A DNA stretch of 64,000 nt. Origin: Valencia hispanica (taxonomy: Eukaryota; Chordata; Actinopteri; Cyprinodontiformes; Valenciidae). Numbering within the stretch: the stretch's first letter is position 1; every line of letters starts with the position of its first letter. The position numbers were made by a program, and so were the translations under genes. Under the pieces are notes generated by a model. It was not told the origin of the DNA. It made no database searches and was given only the letters and a program-made list of their open reading frames with translations. Of this stretch, positions 1 through 12,880 are shown piece after piece. Location: contig OY747710.1 of assembly GCA_963556495.2 (NCBI GenBank), positions 16,894,000-16,957,999 of the forward strand. Direction: 5' to 3'.

Positions 1-1344
1 GCAGGAGACCATTTTTCTAGGTTAAATAGGAATCCTCTAGGTGTGTGGAAAGGCCATTTCTGTCCAATGTCCTAGTAGCCTGCTTTAAAGCATGCAGCTC
101 TGCATTAAACCAGGGAGCCAACCTCCTATGGCTAATTACTTTTTAAAAAGGGGGCTACAATATCTAATGCCAAATGCAATGAGGAAGTAACGCTATGAGC
201 CAGACCATTGATTTCTGAAGGATTAGAGATGGAATTGTTGCCCTCCACTGTGTTACTCTGAGACACCGAGGAAAGTAAGAATGGAACAGATTTTTTAAAA
301 ACTTGTTACAGCATTGTCTGATAAAGCTCTACTATAATGACATTTTCTTTCAGGTTTGGGATTGTGAGTTAAAATGAATTCCAAGGTTATCAGAAAATGG
401 TCAGACAGGACCGGGTTATGTGGGAGGACTGTTATTTCAATGCCATATGTCAGTGCAAGGTCCAAAGTGTGTTGACCCGAGTGTGTGGGTCCCTGTACTT
501 TTGAGTAAAGCCAATTGAGTCTAAGATACCATCAAAGGCTGCATTTAGGTTCCACATGAATATTAAAATCTCCCAGTATAATGACTATTATATAATACTA
601 AATCAGACAAAAAAAATCTGAGATCTGATTTAAGAATTGAGCATAAGGGCCTGGTGGATGATACAAAACCACAAATGCTTTGCAACTTGGATGAGGAAAA
701 CTAAAGATTAGAGGTTCAAAAGACCTGTAGTTATTATTTGGTCTGGGATTAATTGGTAAATCTGAATGAACAATAGTTGCAACTCTTCATCCTCACCCAG
801 TACTTCTAGGAACGGAAAATTTAAATAATTGGAAGGAGTGGACTCATTCATACTGACATAATTCTCCTGCTGCAGCCAGGTTTCTGTGAGACAAAACAAA
901 TCAATTTGACTATCACAAATCAAGTAATTTACTAACAAAGTCTTTGACGAGAGAGATCTTACCTTCCATAAACCACATTTAATTGTTCTATTTTTCCGTT
1001 CAGTCAAAATTGTATTTCTCTGTATGAGATTTTCATGATTTGCTCTTGTCAGGTTAACTTTTAATCCATTTGATTTTGGCCGTTGGCAAGACACCGTCTC
1101 GATGGGGTAGTGGGTGGGTAACAGTACAGAATCTGCAGTGACTTAAACTATGACTCTCCTCCTGGTCTGGACCCTGGATTGTCAGTGTTTTGGAGGAATA
1201 ATGAATCCGGCCAGATCCTAGAACGAACAACTGTTTCATCCAAAGTGGGATGGATGCCATTTCTCCAGCATAATGTATAACAAATTTGGTTCTAGTTTTT
1301 AAAAAAAGCAGGCGGTATATTCTACAATTTTTAGTAATCAGCAA
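1..1344 (-). pseudogene. LINE 5' half with AP-endonuclease domain (L2/Rex-like), decayed
   Basis: This is the N-terminal half of a non-LTR retrotransposon on the minus strand. It runs off the left edge of the window. The endonuclease nicks target DNA to start target-primed reverse transcription. Visible landmarks, read from right to left, are [10 protein letters not shown] (near 870-910, the TETW block of LINE endonucleases), VVLYHPPGPY (near 640-670) and GDFNIH (near 555-580, the metal-binding DxN block). They lie in different frames with stops between them, so the copy is dead. The open part is 708-1094. A short reading frame upstream (1054-1344) probably belongs to the 5' region but has no recognised motif. 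The clade is inferred from resemblance to teleost L2/Rex1-type elements. The reverse transcriptase half is not in the window on this strand. Confidence 0.75.
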
Positions 1345-2639
1345 CAGGTAGGGAGGAGAAAAACTACGTAATTCTGCTCCACTTTCTCTAACGTCTCATT
1401 AATAAGATGTGAAATCATCAAAATATTATGATGGAAAGTTTTAGCCTTTTTGAAGCTGCAATGTGTTTAAAATAATTTTATACTTTGAAGCCATTTTGCT
1501 GATGTACACTAGTTCTAGAACCTAAAGGTGTAGTTTTTTCACAGCATGCACAGCATGCATAGCTTATATAATTAATATTTCTTACTAAATAAATCATGAC
1601 ATTTCAGTTCTTCCTTTGACATTGTTCAAGGGTACTGTTTCAAAGACTATAGAAATAAAATATTCTCTTAATATTACACTGTATTTTGAAAAATTTGAAA
1701 TATTTCATAAGAAAGACTTTTAACAATGAAATCAGCAATTATTAAAATGGCAGTGTCCTTACTGCTAATCATATCCTCACCGAATGTAATTCTGTTTAAT
1801 CGAGTAGTGCTTGACAAACCACAACTAGTACCCAGTTTTTTGGGGGGGTTTTTTGCAGCTTGCAAACAACTAGAACTGAATTCGTTATCCAGTCTTCTTG
1901 TAATAATATAGTTTGAAGAAGAGTGTTTCATAATTAGATTGAATTTGTTAAATCCAGTTAAACAAGCTATATTTTACTCAGACAGAACTGTAAAACTCGT
2001 AGTTTATGTATCTAATGTGTTCATGATTCTCTGTATAATGTCTTGTGCATTGCTCAAGCTTAGTTGAAGACTAAGCATTGTTAACCAGGTGCTGTTTTAT
2101 GTGGCCCAAAATTTTTTTGATGGAAATAGTGCTCTGCTATTTCTTTGAAACTGATCCCATGCAAAATAAGATATTTTAAAATTACTCTGATCTTAGCCCT
2201 GTGATTGATTTATGTCGGGGTCTCTGGGTGAATCTAGGTGCATAAGAATGATCCAGAATGTAGATCAATGGAAATTGAAGTTTGAATTGATGCTGTGACA
2301 TGTGGGGAAACACTTCCCTGGAAAAGGGCTGCAGTCTGTTTGCTGATCTTGCTCTGTGACTTTTTTTCTTTCCTCTCTATTGCTTTTATAACAACCCCAC
2401 TCTCACCCCACCACCTTATTGGCAGAAGCGCTATGCAGCAGTCTTTCAGGTTACAAAATTTAAATTGTAAGAGTTAACTCCTCCAAGATCTCCCTCACTC
2501 TTTCTTTTGGAAAAATCATAAAAGGAACTAATGAAATAGATGCAGCACAAAATTTGGCTCTGGAGTAGAAAAAGTATGTGTGAGACTCCAAGTGTTAAAT
2601 TTGGCCTTGGCTGAATGATGGTCTAAATTACAAGTAGTT
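1345..2639. other. Unrecognised AT-rich spacer
   Basis: I see no gene, inverted repeat or known repeat end here. Short reading frames (for example 1674-1931 minus and 1726-1911 plus) overlap on opposite strands and lack motifs. A homopolymer run sits near 1840-1855. Confidence 0.5.
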
Positions 2640-3836
2640 TGGGCCTATGTCTTCATGTCAACAGGCAATCTTTCATCAGAACAAACAGAAATCACATGTG
2701 GGGTGCCCCAGGGCTCCATCTTAGGGTCTCTCCTATTTAATATCTACATGCTCCCACTAGGCAAGATCATAATAACCAACAAGATTAGCTACCATAACTA
2801 CACAGATGATATTCATCCTTACATTCCAATGTCACCAAGTGACTCTGAACTCATCCAAGCCCTATGTAAATCCATCGAGCAAATCAATGGATGGATGTGG
2901 CGTAACTTTCTCCAGCTAAACAGAAACAAAACTGAAGTCATTATTTTTGGAACTAAAGAGGAACGATCAAGAGTCAACACACAGCTTCAATTAATAAAGC
3001 TAGAAACTACTGATCAGGCCCAAAATCTAGGTGCAGTAATGGACTCAGACCGGAACCTCCAAGGTAACATAAAGAATAGCACAAGGTCAGCCTTCTATCA
3101 CCTGAAGAACATTTCTAGGAAAAAATGACTGATTTTACAAACTCATCTATGTGTTTACCTTAAGTAGGACTGATTTCTGTAACAGCGTCCTCACAGGTCT
3201 GCCTAAAAAGTCAATCAGACAGCTGCAGCAGATCCACAACGCTGCTGCTCGTGTCCTCACTAGAACTAGGAAAGTAGAGCACATCACCCCAGTTCTAAAG
3301 TCCTTACACTGGCTCCCTGTTGCTCAGAGAATAGACGTCAAATACTCCTACTAGTTTATAAATCATTGAATGGCTTAGCACCAAATTATGTTGAAGACCT
3401 GTTGTCACAGTATCAACCACCCAGACCACTCAGACCATCCAACTCTAGCCTACTAAACATCCCTAGACTCAAAACCAAACATGGAGAAGCAGCTTTGCAT
3501 TTCTATGCTCCCCTTATCTGGAACAGACTTCCTGTCGACTGCAGAGCTGCTGAAACACTGAGCTGCTTTAAATCAAAACTAAAAATGCATCTGTTTAAAA
3601 TTGCCTTTCAGTAAATGATTGTCTTATGTATCATATGTGTTCTTGCTTTATTGGTGTTTTTCATGCTTTATTCTGTATCATGTGTTGTGTGTGTTTCATG
3701 CTAAATTGCTGCTTTTGATTTAGAATTGTTATATTCTATGTTTTTCTTTATCACCAAATCATGTAAAGCACCTTGAATACCCTGTTGTTGAAAGTGTGTT
3801 ATACAAATAAAATTGCCTTGCCTTGCCTTGCCTCAC
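2640..3836 (+). mobile_element. L2-type LINE, 5'-truncated 3' half with TTGCC tail
   Basis: This is the 3' half of a LINE retrotransposon. It starts inside the reverse transcriptase domain near 2640 and ends in a 3' UTR. The last bases form a short tandem tail of TTGCC units (about 3815-3835), directly after AATAAAAT. That layout, with CACCTTGAAT about 60 nt before the tail, is typical of teleost L2 elements. 5' truncation is the usual result of incomplete target-primed reverse transcription. Nucleotides 3253-3314 reappear almost unchanged, in the same genomic direction, inside a different LINE at 8565-8626. Confidence 0.85.
2655..3614 (+). pseudogene. LINE reverse transcriptase (C-terminal part), frameshifted
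   Basis: This is the coding remnant of the L2-type LINE. The first segment (2655-3128, 157 aa) holds the RT motif GVPQGSILG and the catalytic block YTDD, where most relatives have YADD. It continues to [18 protein letters not shown], the usual thumb-side block. A frameshift near 3128-3150 moves the reading into 3151-3354, which carries DFCNSVLTGLPKKSIRQLQ and the HITPVLKSLHWLPV block. A stop or frame change near 3354-3366 leads to 3366-3614, with the C-terminal LIWNRLPVDCRAAETLSCFK block found in L2/Rex1-type proteins. The order is collinear with the family, so this is one decayed gene rather than three. Confidence 0.85.
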
Positions 3837-3839
3837 TGA

Positions 3840-4690
3840 GAAAAACTCAACATAGTGAAAGCAGGAAAATGGAAAAGACGGCTCAAGCTGGTAAAAATTG
3901 TGTTTTGATCATTTTTAGTTTAGCCAAAATATGTATACAAGACAGAAATGGGAATATGTAAGCTACTTTAAGGGATTAATCCACCAGCAGGATAGCAGCA
4001 CAATTCATAACTGTCCTTTATACACCTCAATGTTTCTCATTTTGCCAAATCTTGCGCCACTGCTCATCAAAATCAATTCGCTGCGACAACTGATTTCATG
4101 ACATGTGTCCAGAATAATTATCAGATTAGTTTTAAACCAGGTTAATTTTGCTACAGTTAAAAAACTGGCATGAGTTTCCAACCAAGCCATTTAGTGACAA
4201 CATGCACCTGTACAAACAGATTGCAGCAGGTGTCAGATGCTGAGCCTTTCTATGGAAGCCAATAGTGCCCATATCCTAATAGTTAAGATTGACTCTAAGA
4301 GTGCAAGAGTATAATTCTTGCTTCAGGCACCAGACTGCTTCCAAAAGCTTAGCTTCAAGATGCTCTTCTAGGGTTCCATCCAAATGGGGTGGCTCTGGCT
4401 GCTCGGCTCAGTTCCCTGGAAAATCTGTCTTCTATTTTCACAGAGTGTGTGCCCTCAATATGTTCAAGGATGGCTACAGACACAGCCAATGTTGTTCTTT
4501 CACATTTTCTTTGGCTGAAGAATCTATATTTGACAAATATAAATTAGTACAGATACAGCGGTGGTTAAAAAAAAAAGAAGCACACATTTAAATATGAACT
4601 CAAATGTACAAAATCCTACATTATAGACACCATCATGTCATTACTCCGTCATTCTCCATTTTGTGAACTTAGTGCTGTATTTCCTAATGA
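3840..4690. other. Unrecognised spacer
   Basis: No supported gene or repeat end is visible. The largest open frame (4289-4591, plus) has no recognisable domain. Composition is more even than in the neighbouring AT-rich spacers. Confidence 0.4.
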
Positions 4691-4693
4691 TAC

Positions 4694-4733
<40 letters not shown>
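4694..4733. repeat. (TA)n microsatellite
   Basis: About 20 uninterrupted TA units lie just upstream of a decayed Tc1 element. Confidence 0.95.
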
Positions 4734-4738
<5 letters not shown>

Positions 4739-4759
4739 AATTCCCCGTAACATGATATG

Positions 4760-5614
4760 CAGGCAAGAAAAAGTTAATGTTTTGTCAGTCATTTCAGAAA
4801 GTGAAATTAATGTAGATTCATTAAAACAAAGAGTGACATATTTTAATCCTTATAGCATCATTTTGAATGATTATAGCTTTTAAGATATTAGGAAACCAAA
4901 TTCACTGTGTCACACCCTAGCTAACTCAAAACACCTGCAAAGTTTTCTTGAACCTCTAAATGATCTCTTGGTCTGGGCCAGAGCCTAACAAGTAGTGAAC
5001 AGAGGCTGCTTTCAGCAAATCAAGAGCCACCTCACAGACTAGTCCTACATATGGGCTAAAAATGTCGGGTTCCTCGTGTCAAGCCACTCCTGAACCAGAC
5101 AAAGTCAGAAGCGTCTTACCTGGGCTTAAGTGAAAAAAAAATGGACTGTCACTCAGTGATCCAGAGTCCTCTTTTTCAGATGAAAAAAAACTTTGCATTT
5201 TATTTAAAAATCAAGATTCCAGAGTTTAGAAGAATAGTGGAGAGGCATAGAATCCACATTGCTGCGTGTTCTGAACTCCACAGTCAACACAGCCATCTAT
5301 CAGGAAATGTTTGAGCACTTCATGCTTCTTTCTGCTGACGAGCTTTATGGAAATACTGATTTCATTTTCTGACAGGACTTGGCACCTGCCCACACTGCCA
5401 AAGGTACCGAAAGCTGGTTGAATGACCATGGTTTTACTGTGCATGATTGGTCAGCAAATAGGTATGAAATATGGCCTTGAGGCTGGCGATATAAAGAGTT
5501 AAAATATTACACTATATCTAATGAATCTATATAAAATAATGGTTTCACTTTCCTAAATGACTGAGAAAAAGTATTGAAATCAGCTTGATATAAAATATTT
5601 TTTAGATGTACCTG
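4760..5614 (+). mobile_element. Tc1/mariner relic, plus orientation
   Basis: A decayed Tc1-like transposon related to the copy at 56785-58376. The left inverted end is recognisable from about 4770 (AAAAAGTTAATG). The right end finishes with ACCTG at 5614, followed by TA. Between them, transposase pieces can be read with many stops. Near 5060-5110 is the stretch for VKPLLNQ-type residues. Near 5120-5220 is the block around the first catalytic Asp (FSDE-like). Near 5290-5450 is YQEMFEHFML followed by DLAPAHTAKG, the second catalytic Asp block. The helix-turn-helix region and the segment carrying the third acidic residue are deleted. Confidence 0.75.
5230..5456 (+). pseudogene. Tc1 transposase fragment (catalytic core), many stops
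   Basis: This is the best-preserved coding part of the relic above. It can be matched phrase by phrase to the minus-strand transposase at 57061-57645: YQEMFEHFML against YQEILEDFML, ADELYGNTDFIF against AEKLYGDEDFIF, and DLAPAHTAKG against DLAPAHSAKT. A few bases are missing before DLAPAH. It ends abruptly after the equivalent of NWPANS, where the NPIE block would follow. It is not translatable as it stands. Confidence 0.75.
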
Positions 5615-5959
5615 TACTTTATCATAATTCCTGCAATTTTGTTTAACTCCTGTTTTCTTTTTATCTTTTTGTTGGACATTAGGATTGGTTTGGCTGAAAC
5701 AGTTACAGTGGAGCCAAAGTCTGAACCTGAAAAGTTTAGAGAAATTCTACTTTTGACTTGAGTACATGGATCAATACGTAAACATATTTTAAAAATAAAA
5801 TCAATACTGTCACAAGTATTGGTAGTCCTAGCATAGTTTTTTTTTTTTTGTAATGCTAACTCTAGGAATTGATTTACTCATAATTTACTTTTCTTTGTTG
5901 GTCAGAGCTTCTATGAACTTCTAATTAATAATTCATGATTTTCTGTTTCTGTTTTCTGG

Positions 5960-6740
5960 TGGTTAGGGATGTAAAGAAAATCTCCAAAGCTCACTCTTAA
6001 AGAACTGCGGCCTAGAGTGGCAAGGGGTCACCAAGTCTCTATAGCAACTATTAGAGCCTATCTAAAGCACAACCAGTTGTTTGGAATTACTCCCAGATTT
6101 TTATTTTTTTATTTTTATTTTTAAACACTGTTTATGCTAAAATCAAAAATGTAAATGTGTGGAGGTTGCCAAACGTTGTGCTTCAAGATTCATGTTTACT
6201 TTAATTGGTTGATTTGTTTAACAAATGTTATCTACATCCCTCTCAGTGTTATTTAGGTATAGCAAAAAAAAAATAAAGTAGTATCACAAAGCTAAACATG
6301 GAGTTTGAGAAACTTTTACTTCAACCCAGTGCTTTGAATAGATGATTGAGCTTTTCCAAAATAAACAATCCAGGTGTGTTTTGCATGAAGTGAACTGGGA
6401 AAACAGCCAATGACCGCTGTTATGTATAGTGGAGGATCTGTGATGCTGTGGGACGTTTATGTATTCCAAAGCCCCAGGGATCCTTGTTACATTGCATGGT
6501 ATCATGAACCCTTGAAATACCAGGGAATTTTAAGTAAAATCTGGTGGACTCTGCAAGAAAACTAAAATTGGTAATCAGTATTGACAGCAGGGATACCAAT
6601 AATTCTACTCCCAGATTTGTTAAACAGAAATATTTCTTTATATGGGATATTTTTTCCAACTGATTAAATGTACCCATTTATTTTTTTTAAATCACTGTAA
6701 GATTTTGCAGCCAGAAGAACGTTACTTTATTTTAAAGGTT
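5960..6740 (+). mobile_element. Second Tc1/mariner relic, a different family, plus orientation
   Basis: This is a decayed Tc1-like copy of another family. It begins in the transposase N-terminal half near 5960-6095, where KISKAHS and then LKELRPRVARGHQVSIATIR are readable. It then skips to VMYSGGSVMLW (about 6420-6455), the block between the two catalytic Asp residues, and on to a LKYQGIL-like piece (about 6510-6530). After 6590 the sequence matches the usual 3' UTR and terminal region (CAATAATT, later GTTACTTTATTT). Large internal deletions and stops make it non-functional. The 5' terminus was not located. Confidence 0.7.
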
Positions 6741-7744
6741 TTTCATACACATCTTTAACATGGGTCCAAACATGGCTGCCATTGTATATAAGTGTGATAG
6801 GTACTTGCTTTGTTTGAATGTGCTATACTTGATAAAAATGCAAGCTATGTCCTAATTTCCCCCATTTCAAAAGGCACCTATGATCTATCTGTCATGGTGC
6901 AATTTTGTGTTCTTATAGCATGTGGATTAGGATGAAAGGTATTATGTATTACCAAGGTATCTGCAGGCCTAAAAACTTAACCGTCGTAGCACATAAAGAA
7001 TTAACCTCTGCACACAGTCAAATCTTGTAGATTTTCTACAAAAGGATAGATGGCATTAATTTGTTGTATTATGTATTGGATTTTTCTGTGAAACTTTAAA
7101 CCCTATGACCAGAAGGCAAGCAGTTCCCTGCAGGGCTCTCAGAAACTGGGTGTTATGACGTTTGGAGGACCCAAACACAAGCTCACAGGTAAATGGAAGA
7201 CTGAATAGAAACAGAATTTTTACTTTCGGACAAATAAAAGATGAATGTTAGTTCAGCTGTTAAAAAAAACATGATACAGAGAGAAAAAAAGTATTTAACA
7301 GAGCAATCAATAATCAACAAAAAGCTCTTGGAGTAAACATTTTAACTTATTCAAAAGCTCAGACAACATGCATCAACCAGTGCTTGCAATAAAATAAAAT
7401 CAACATCACTTTAGCAACAACAGCAAGGTTGCTTTTTCCTGTCTTGTCAAAAAAAGAGTGCAACAGGTGCCTCTAAACCCTTCTTTCTGTTCCAACACTC
7501 CCTGGTGCACTGAACTCATAACTGATCCTTCAAAATCCTTCAAAAACTTCAGTTGAGTAAAAAACAGCATAGCCAAATTTGCTGAAATTATTTAAGACAT
7601 CTCAGATATCCCTGGGTTCAAGATCAGCTCATTAGTCAAAAACAAGCCACAAGAATGTAAAATGTATCATCAAACTGCACATTCAAGGTGTCCAAGCGCA
7701 GAGCTGCGGGGATGAGGGCAACAGCATATTTTAAGCATTTAAAT
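6741..7744. other. Mostly unrecognised AT-rich spacer; possible LTR edge near 7151
   Basis: No gene is supported. The sequence from about 7151 (TGTTATGACG, then GGAGGACCCAAA) resembles, on the minus strand, the 3' edge of the TGTCA-type LTRs seen elsewhere in the window. No matching second edge was found, so this is only a suggestion. Confidence 0.3.
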
Positions 7745-8885
7745 TAAATCAATTCATTCAATTTCAATTTAGTTTATTTATATAGCCTCAATTCACAACA
7801 GATGTTATCTCAAGGCACTTAACAAGAAGTCATTTCAATACAATTTATACAAACATTCCAATCAGTTAGAAAGTTTCCTATTTAAGGAATCCCAGCAGAT
7901 TGCGTCAGTCATTGGCGTGAGGTCGGGCAGACTTTCCAACCACAGCAATCCTTCAGCAATCCCTCATTCTGAGCAAGCATGTAACGACGGTGGAGAGGAA
8001 AAACTCCCCTTTAACAGGAAGAAACCTCCAACAGAACCAGGCTCAGTTGGAGCGGCCATCTACCATGACTGTCTGGGGGTTTGAGAAGACAGAGCAGAGA
8101 CACAGAAGGAACAGAAGATCTGATATAAGAGAACTTTCTATGTTACCGAAAGTAAAAAGTTAATAACAGGACACAGTGGATGTTCAGTTACTGGGAGGAT
8201 CATCCCAGTCGATGCCTCCCGTCCAACAGGGCATTGCAGCCAAGCAGGATACCAGACCAGGAATATCTTCTATGGAGAGAAAAACACTGAGAGAAAACAA
8301 AGTTAACAGTCGAAATAGCAGAATGTACTGTAATACAACTGGAGAGTCGTAGGAGAAAAGGAAGTAGCAGAGTGAAGAAAATTGGTAAGTCTGTCCTCCA
8401 GCAGTCTAAGCCTATAGCAGCATAACTACAGAGCTAGCTCAGGATGACCTAAGCCACCCTAACTATAAGCTTGATCAAAAAGGAAAGTTTTAAGCCTGGC
8501 CTTAAAAGTAAACAGAGTGTCTGCCTCACGGACTAAAACTGGGAGCTGCTTCCACAGGAGAGGAGTCCTCACTAGAACTAGGAAAGTATAGCACATCACC
8601 CCAGTTCTAAAGTCCTTACACTGGCTGATAAATAAAGATCTGCCTCCCATTCTACTTTTAGAAATCCTAGGAACTACAAGTAAACCTGCAGTCTGAGAGC
8701 AAAGTGCTCTGTTAGGAACATAAGGAACAATTAGATCTCTGATGTATGATGGAGCTTGATTATTAAGGGCTTTGTATGTAAGAAGAAGGATCTTAAATTC
8801 TATTCTGGATTTAACAGGGAGCCAATGAAGGGAAGCTAAAACAGGAGAAATGTGATCTCTCTTTTTAATATTCATCAGAATATTG
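7745..8885 (-). mobile_element. LINE family B, 3' part (minus), with a foreign 62-nt patch
   Basis: This is a 5'-truncated LINE on the minus strand. Its 3' terminus lies at about 7745-7770, where the plus strand reads as AATTCA-type repeats followed by TTTATTTATATAGC. The same 3' terminus occurs at 16564-16760 and 46845-46925 (plus) and at 37497 (minus), so four copies of this family are present. The 3' UTR spans about 7770-8455, and the C-terminal coding piece spans 8459-8885. The copy is interrupted at 8565-8626 by sequence belonging to the L2-type LINE at 2640-3836. Confidence 0.8.
8459..8885 (-). pseudogene. LINE family B C-terminal coding remnant
   Basis: The reading frame stays open across the whole fragment and shows the family C-terminal order: RDHISPVLASLHWLPV, then RIEFKILLLTYKALN, SYIRDLIVPYVPNRAL, GLLVVPRISKSRMGG, PLLWKQLPVLVREADT and LKTFLFDQAYS before the stop at 8459. 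The expected link between RMGGRS and PLLWKQLP is a few residues. Here it is replaced by about 20 residues encoded by the 62-nt patch. The patch is antisense to its own LINE coding strand, so those residues are meaningless. The frame remaining open across it is chance or weak selection. Confidence 0.75.
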
Positions 8886-9564
8886 CCTAAATGTGGAGTA
8901 TACGTCATATTTCCAACATGAAGGAAGTAAATAACAAATCTCAATAGACCTTATAGCGTACTTGGGTTTAAGTGAAGGTTTGTATTTTTGTATTTACATT
9001 TTTATTTAAATTTAAAAAACAAGATTTAAAAAAAGCTTTCATTAAGTGTTTATAGACTAATGAAAAAAGAAAGATTTTCAAGTTAACTTTTTAAATATAA
9101 TTAAATATAACAAACTCTAGAGGGTCTGAAAACTTTCTGAATTAACTTTTTGTTAAGCTCAACATTGACAACGCAGGTGACATGTATTAACAGCTGTGGA
9201 GCACATTTCCCCATGGTCTAAGCTTCATAATAAATTAAAGTGACCTGCAAGGCCACCATGCATTCACACCAAAATGCCACATACTGTTAGCAATACTTTC
9301 TTTGTGAAATGACATACAATACCCTGCAGCAGAAGAGGAGAAAAGACGTTAAATGAAAAAAAGAAATGGCTGTGAAGGAGAAAGCTCTGTAGTCTGTTAA
9401 ATATGTCATACAGTGTTGCTTTGATGGAGGTGAAGAGAGGTCTTTGAAAAAGCAGTGTGAAAGACAGATTAGGGAGCATCTTTGAGGGCCGAAAATCCTT
9501 CCATGGATGCAAAGTTTTTCAGGTTTTGTGCCCCCAGTATGTACATATGAAAACATAATGAATA
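8886..9564. other. Unrecognised spacer
   Basis: No recognised repeat end or domain. Three overlapping minus-strand frames at 9264-9684 give no family motif. Confidence 0.4.
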
Positions 9565-10506
9565 CAGTGCCTTGCAAAAGTATTCATCCTCTTGAACTTT
9601 TGCGCATTTTGTCACATTGCAATCAGAAACATTTATATTTGGTTTATAATTGTGGAAGGTAAAGGATACAAAAGTTATGTTCACAAATTGAAAATCTGAA
9701 TAATGTGATTTGCTGTTGTATCCAGCTCCCCTGAGTCAATATCTTATACAAAATGCTTTTGCTGCAAGTCTTTTGGGATATGTCTCTACCAGAGTTAAGA
9801 TTTTGCAAAATCCCTCATGCCTATTTAGATTGTATAAAGAATAACTGTGAGCAGCAATTTTTAAATCTTGCCACAAACACTTAAATGAATTTAGGACTAG
9901 AATTCGATTGGGCCAAATAAAACACATGCTTTGATATAAAACACCCATTCTAACACTAGCTGTATGTTCATTACCACTGGAGGATTATAAAACACTAGGT
10001 AAGCACTGATTATTAGTGTACATGTTCACAAGAGACCGTTGTTAAGCTTGATAAACGATTGTGTTTCCATATGGGGTAGCACTGGTTGAGCTTGGCTCAT
10101 CAGCTTATATGGCGGTCCGTGGAAATAATTAAAACTACATGACCTGTAAACCACAGGAACATACTATCTTTGCTACTGTTGCACAACCAACAGTCTGACA
10201 AAAAAAATCCAAACACTTACCCCATTCTTGGAAGAGCTAGACAGGACTGATGACGTCCAGTATATCTGGCAGTTTTCTTTCAACAGTGGCTTGCAATATG
10301 ATTGCAGTGGATTTTACCCAGGGGTTTCAGAGTCAAAGATTTTTATGTGGAAAACATTTTTGAAAAACATGTCATTTTCCTTTCAGTATGCCCTATTCAT
10401 TTTGTTTTTCCACATAAAATTCCAATAACGTGCATTAAAGATTGTGGTTGTAATGTGAGAAAATGTGGAATAGTTAAATGGGAATTAATGCTTTTGTAAG
10501 GTATTG
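9565..10506 (-). mobile_element. Tc1/mariner transposon, internally rearranged, TA-flanked
   Basis: The left end begins CAGTGCCTTGCAAAAGTATT at 9565, preceded by TA (9563-9564). The right end is its inverted, more diverged counterpart (…CTTTTGTAAGGTATTG) at 10506, followed by TA (10507-10508). The ends match those of the element at 28282-29454, so the two belong to the same or sister families. Transposase sense is minus. Only the C-terminal coding stretch survives (about 9740-9980). Sequence from 9990 to about 10310 does not match the family and may be an insertion or strongly decayed. Confidence 0.8.
9736..9948 (-). pseudogene. Tc1 transposase C-terminal fragment
   Basis: The open frame contains SFKCLWQDLKIAAHS, corresponding to the NPIENLWQDLK region just after the third catalytic residue. 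It then has LVETYPKRLAAKAF, the usual C-terminal block. The Pro-Ile-Glu triad at the catalytic position is not intact (NSFKCLW is read instead). This is the exact region missing from the sister copy at 28282-29454, so the two relics carry complementary deletions. Confidence 0.7.
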
Positions 10507-10508
10507 TA

Positions 10509-12880
<2,372 letters not shown>

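Noticed and set aside
1..3836. LINE 5' half (minus) and 3' half (plus) as a single twin-primed insertion
   Set aside because: Twin priming joins the inverted part directly to the 3' part; here 1.3 kb of unrelated sequence separates them, and the two halves may not be from the same family.
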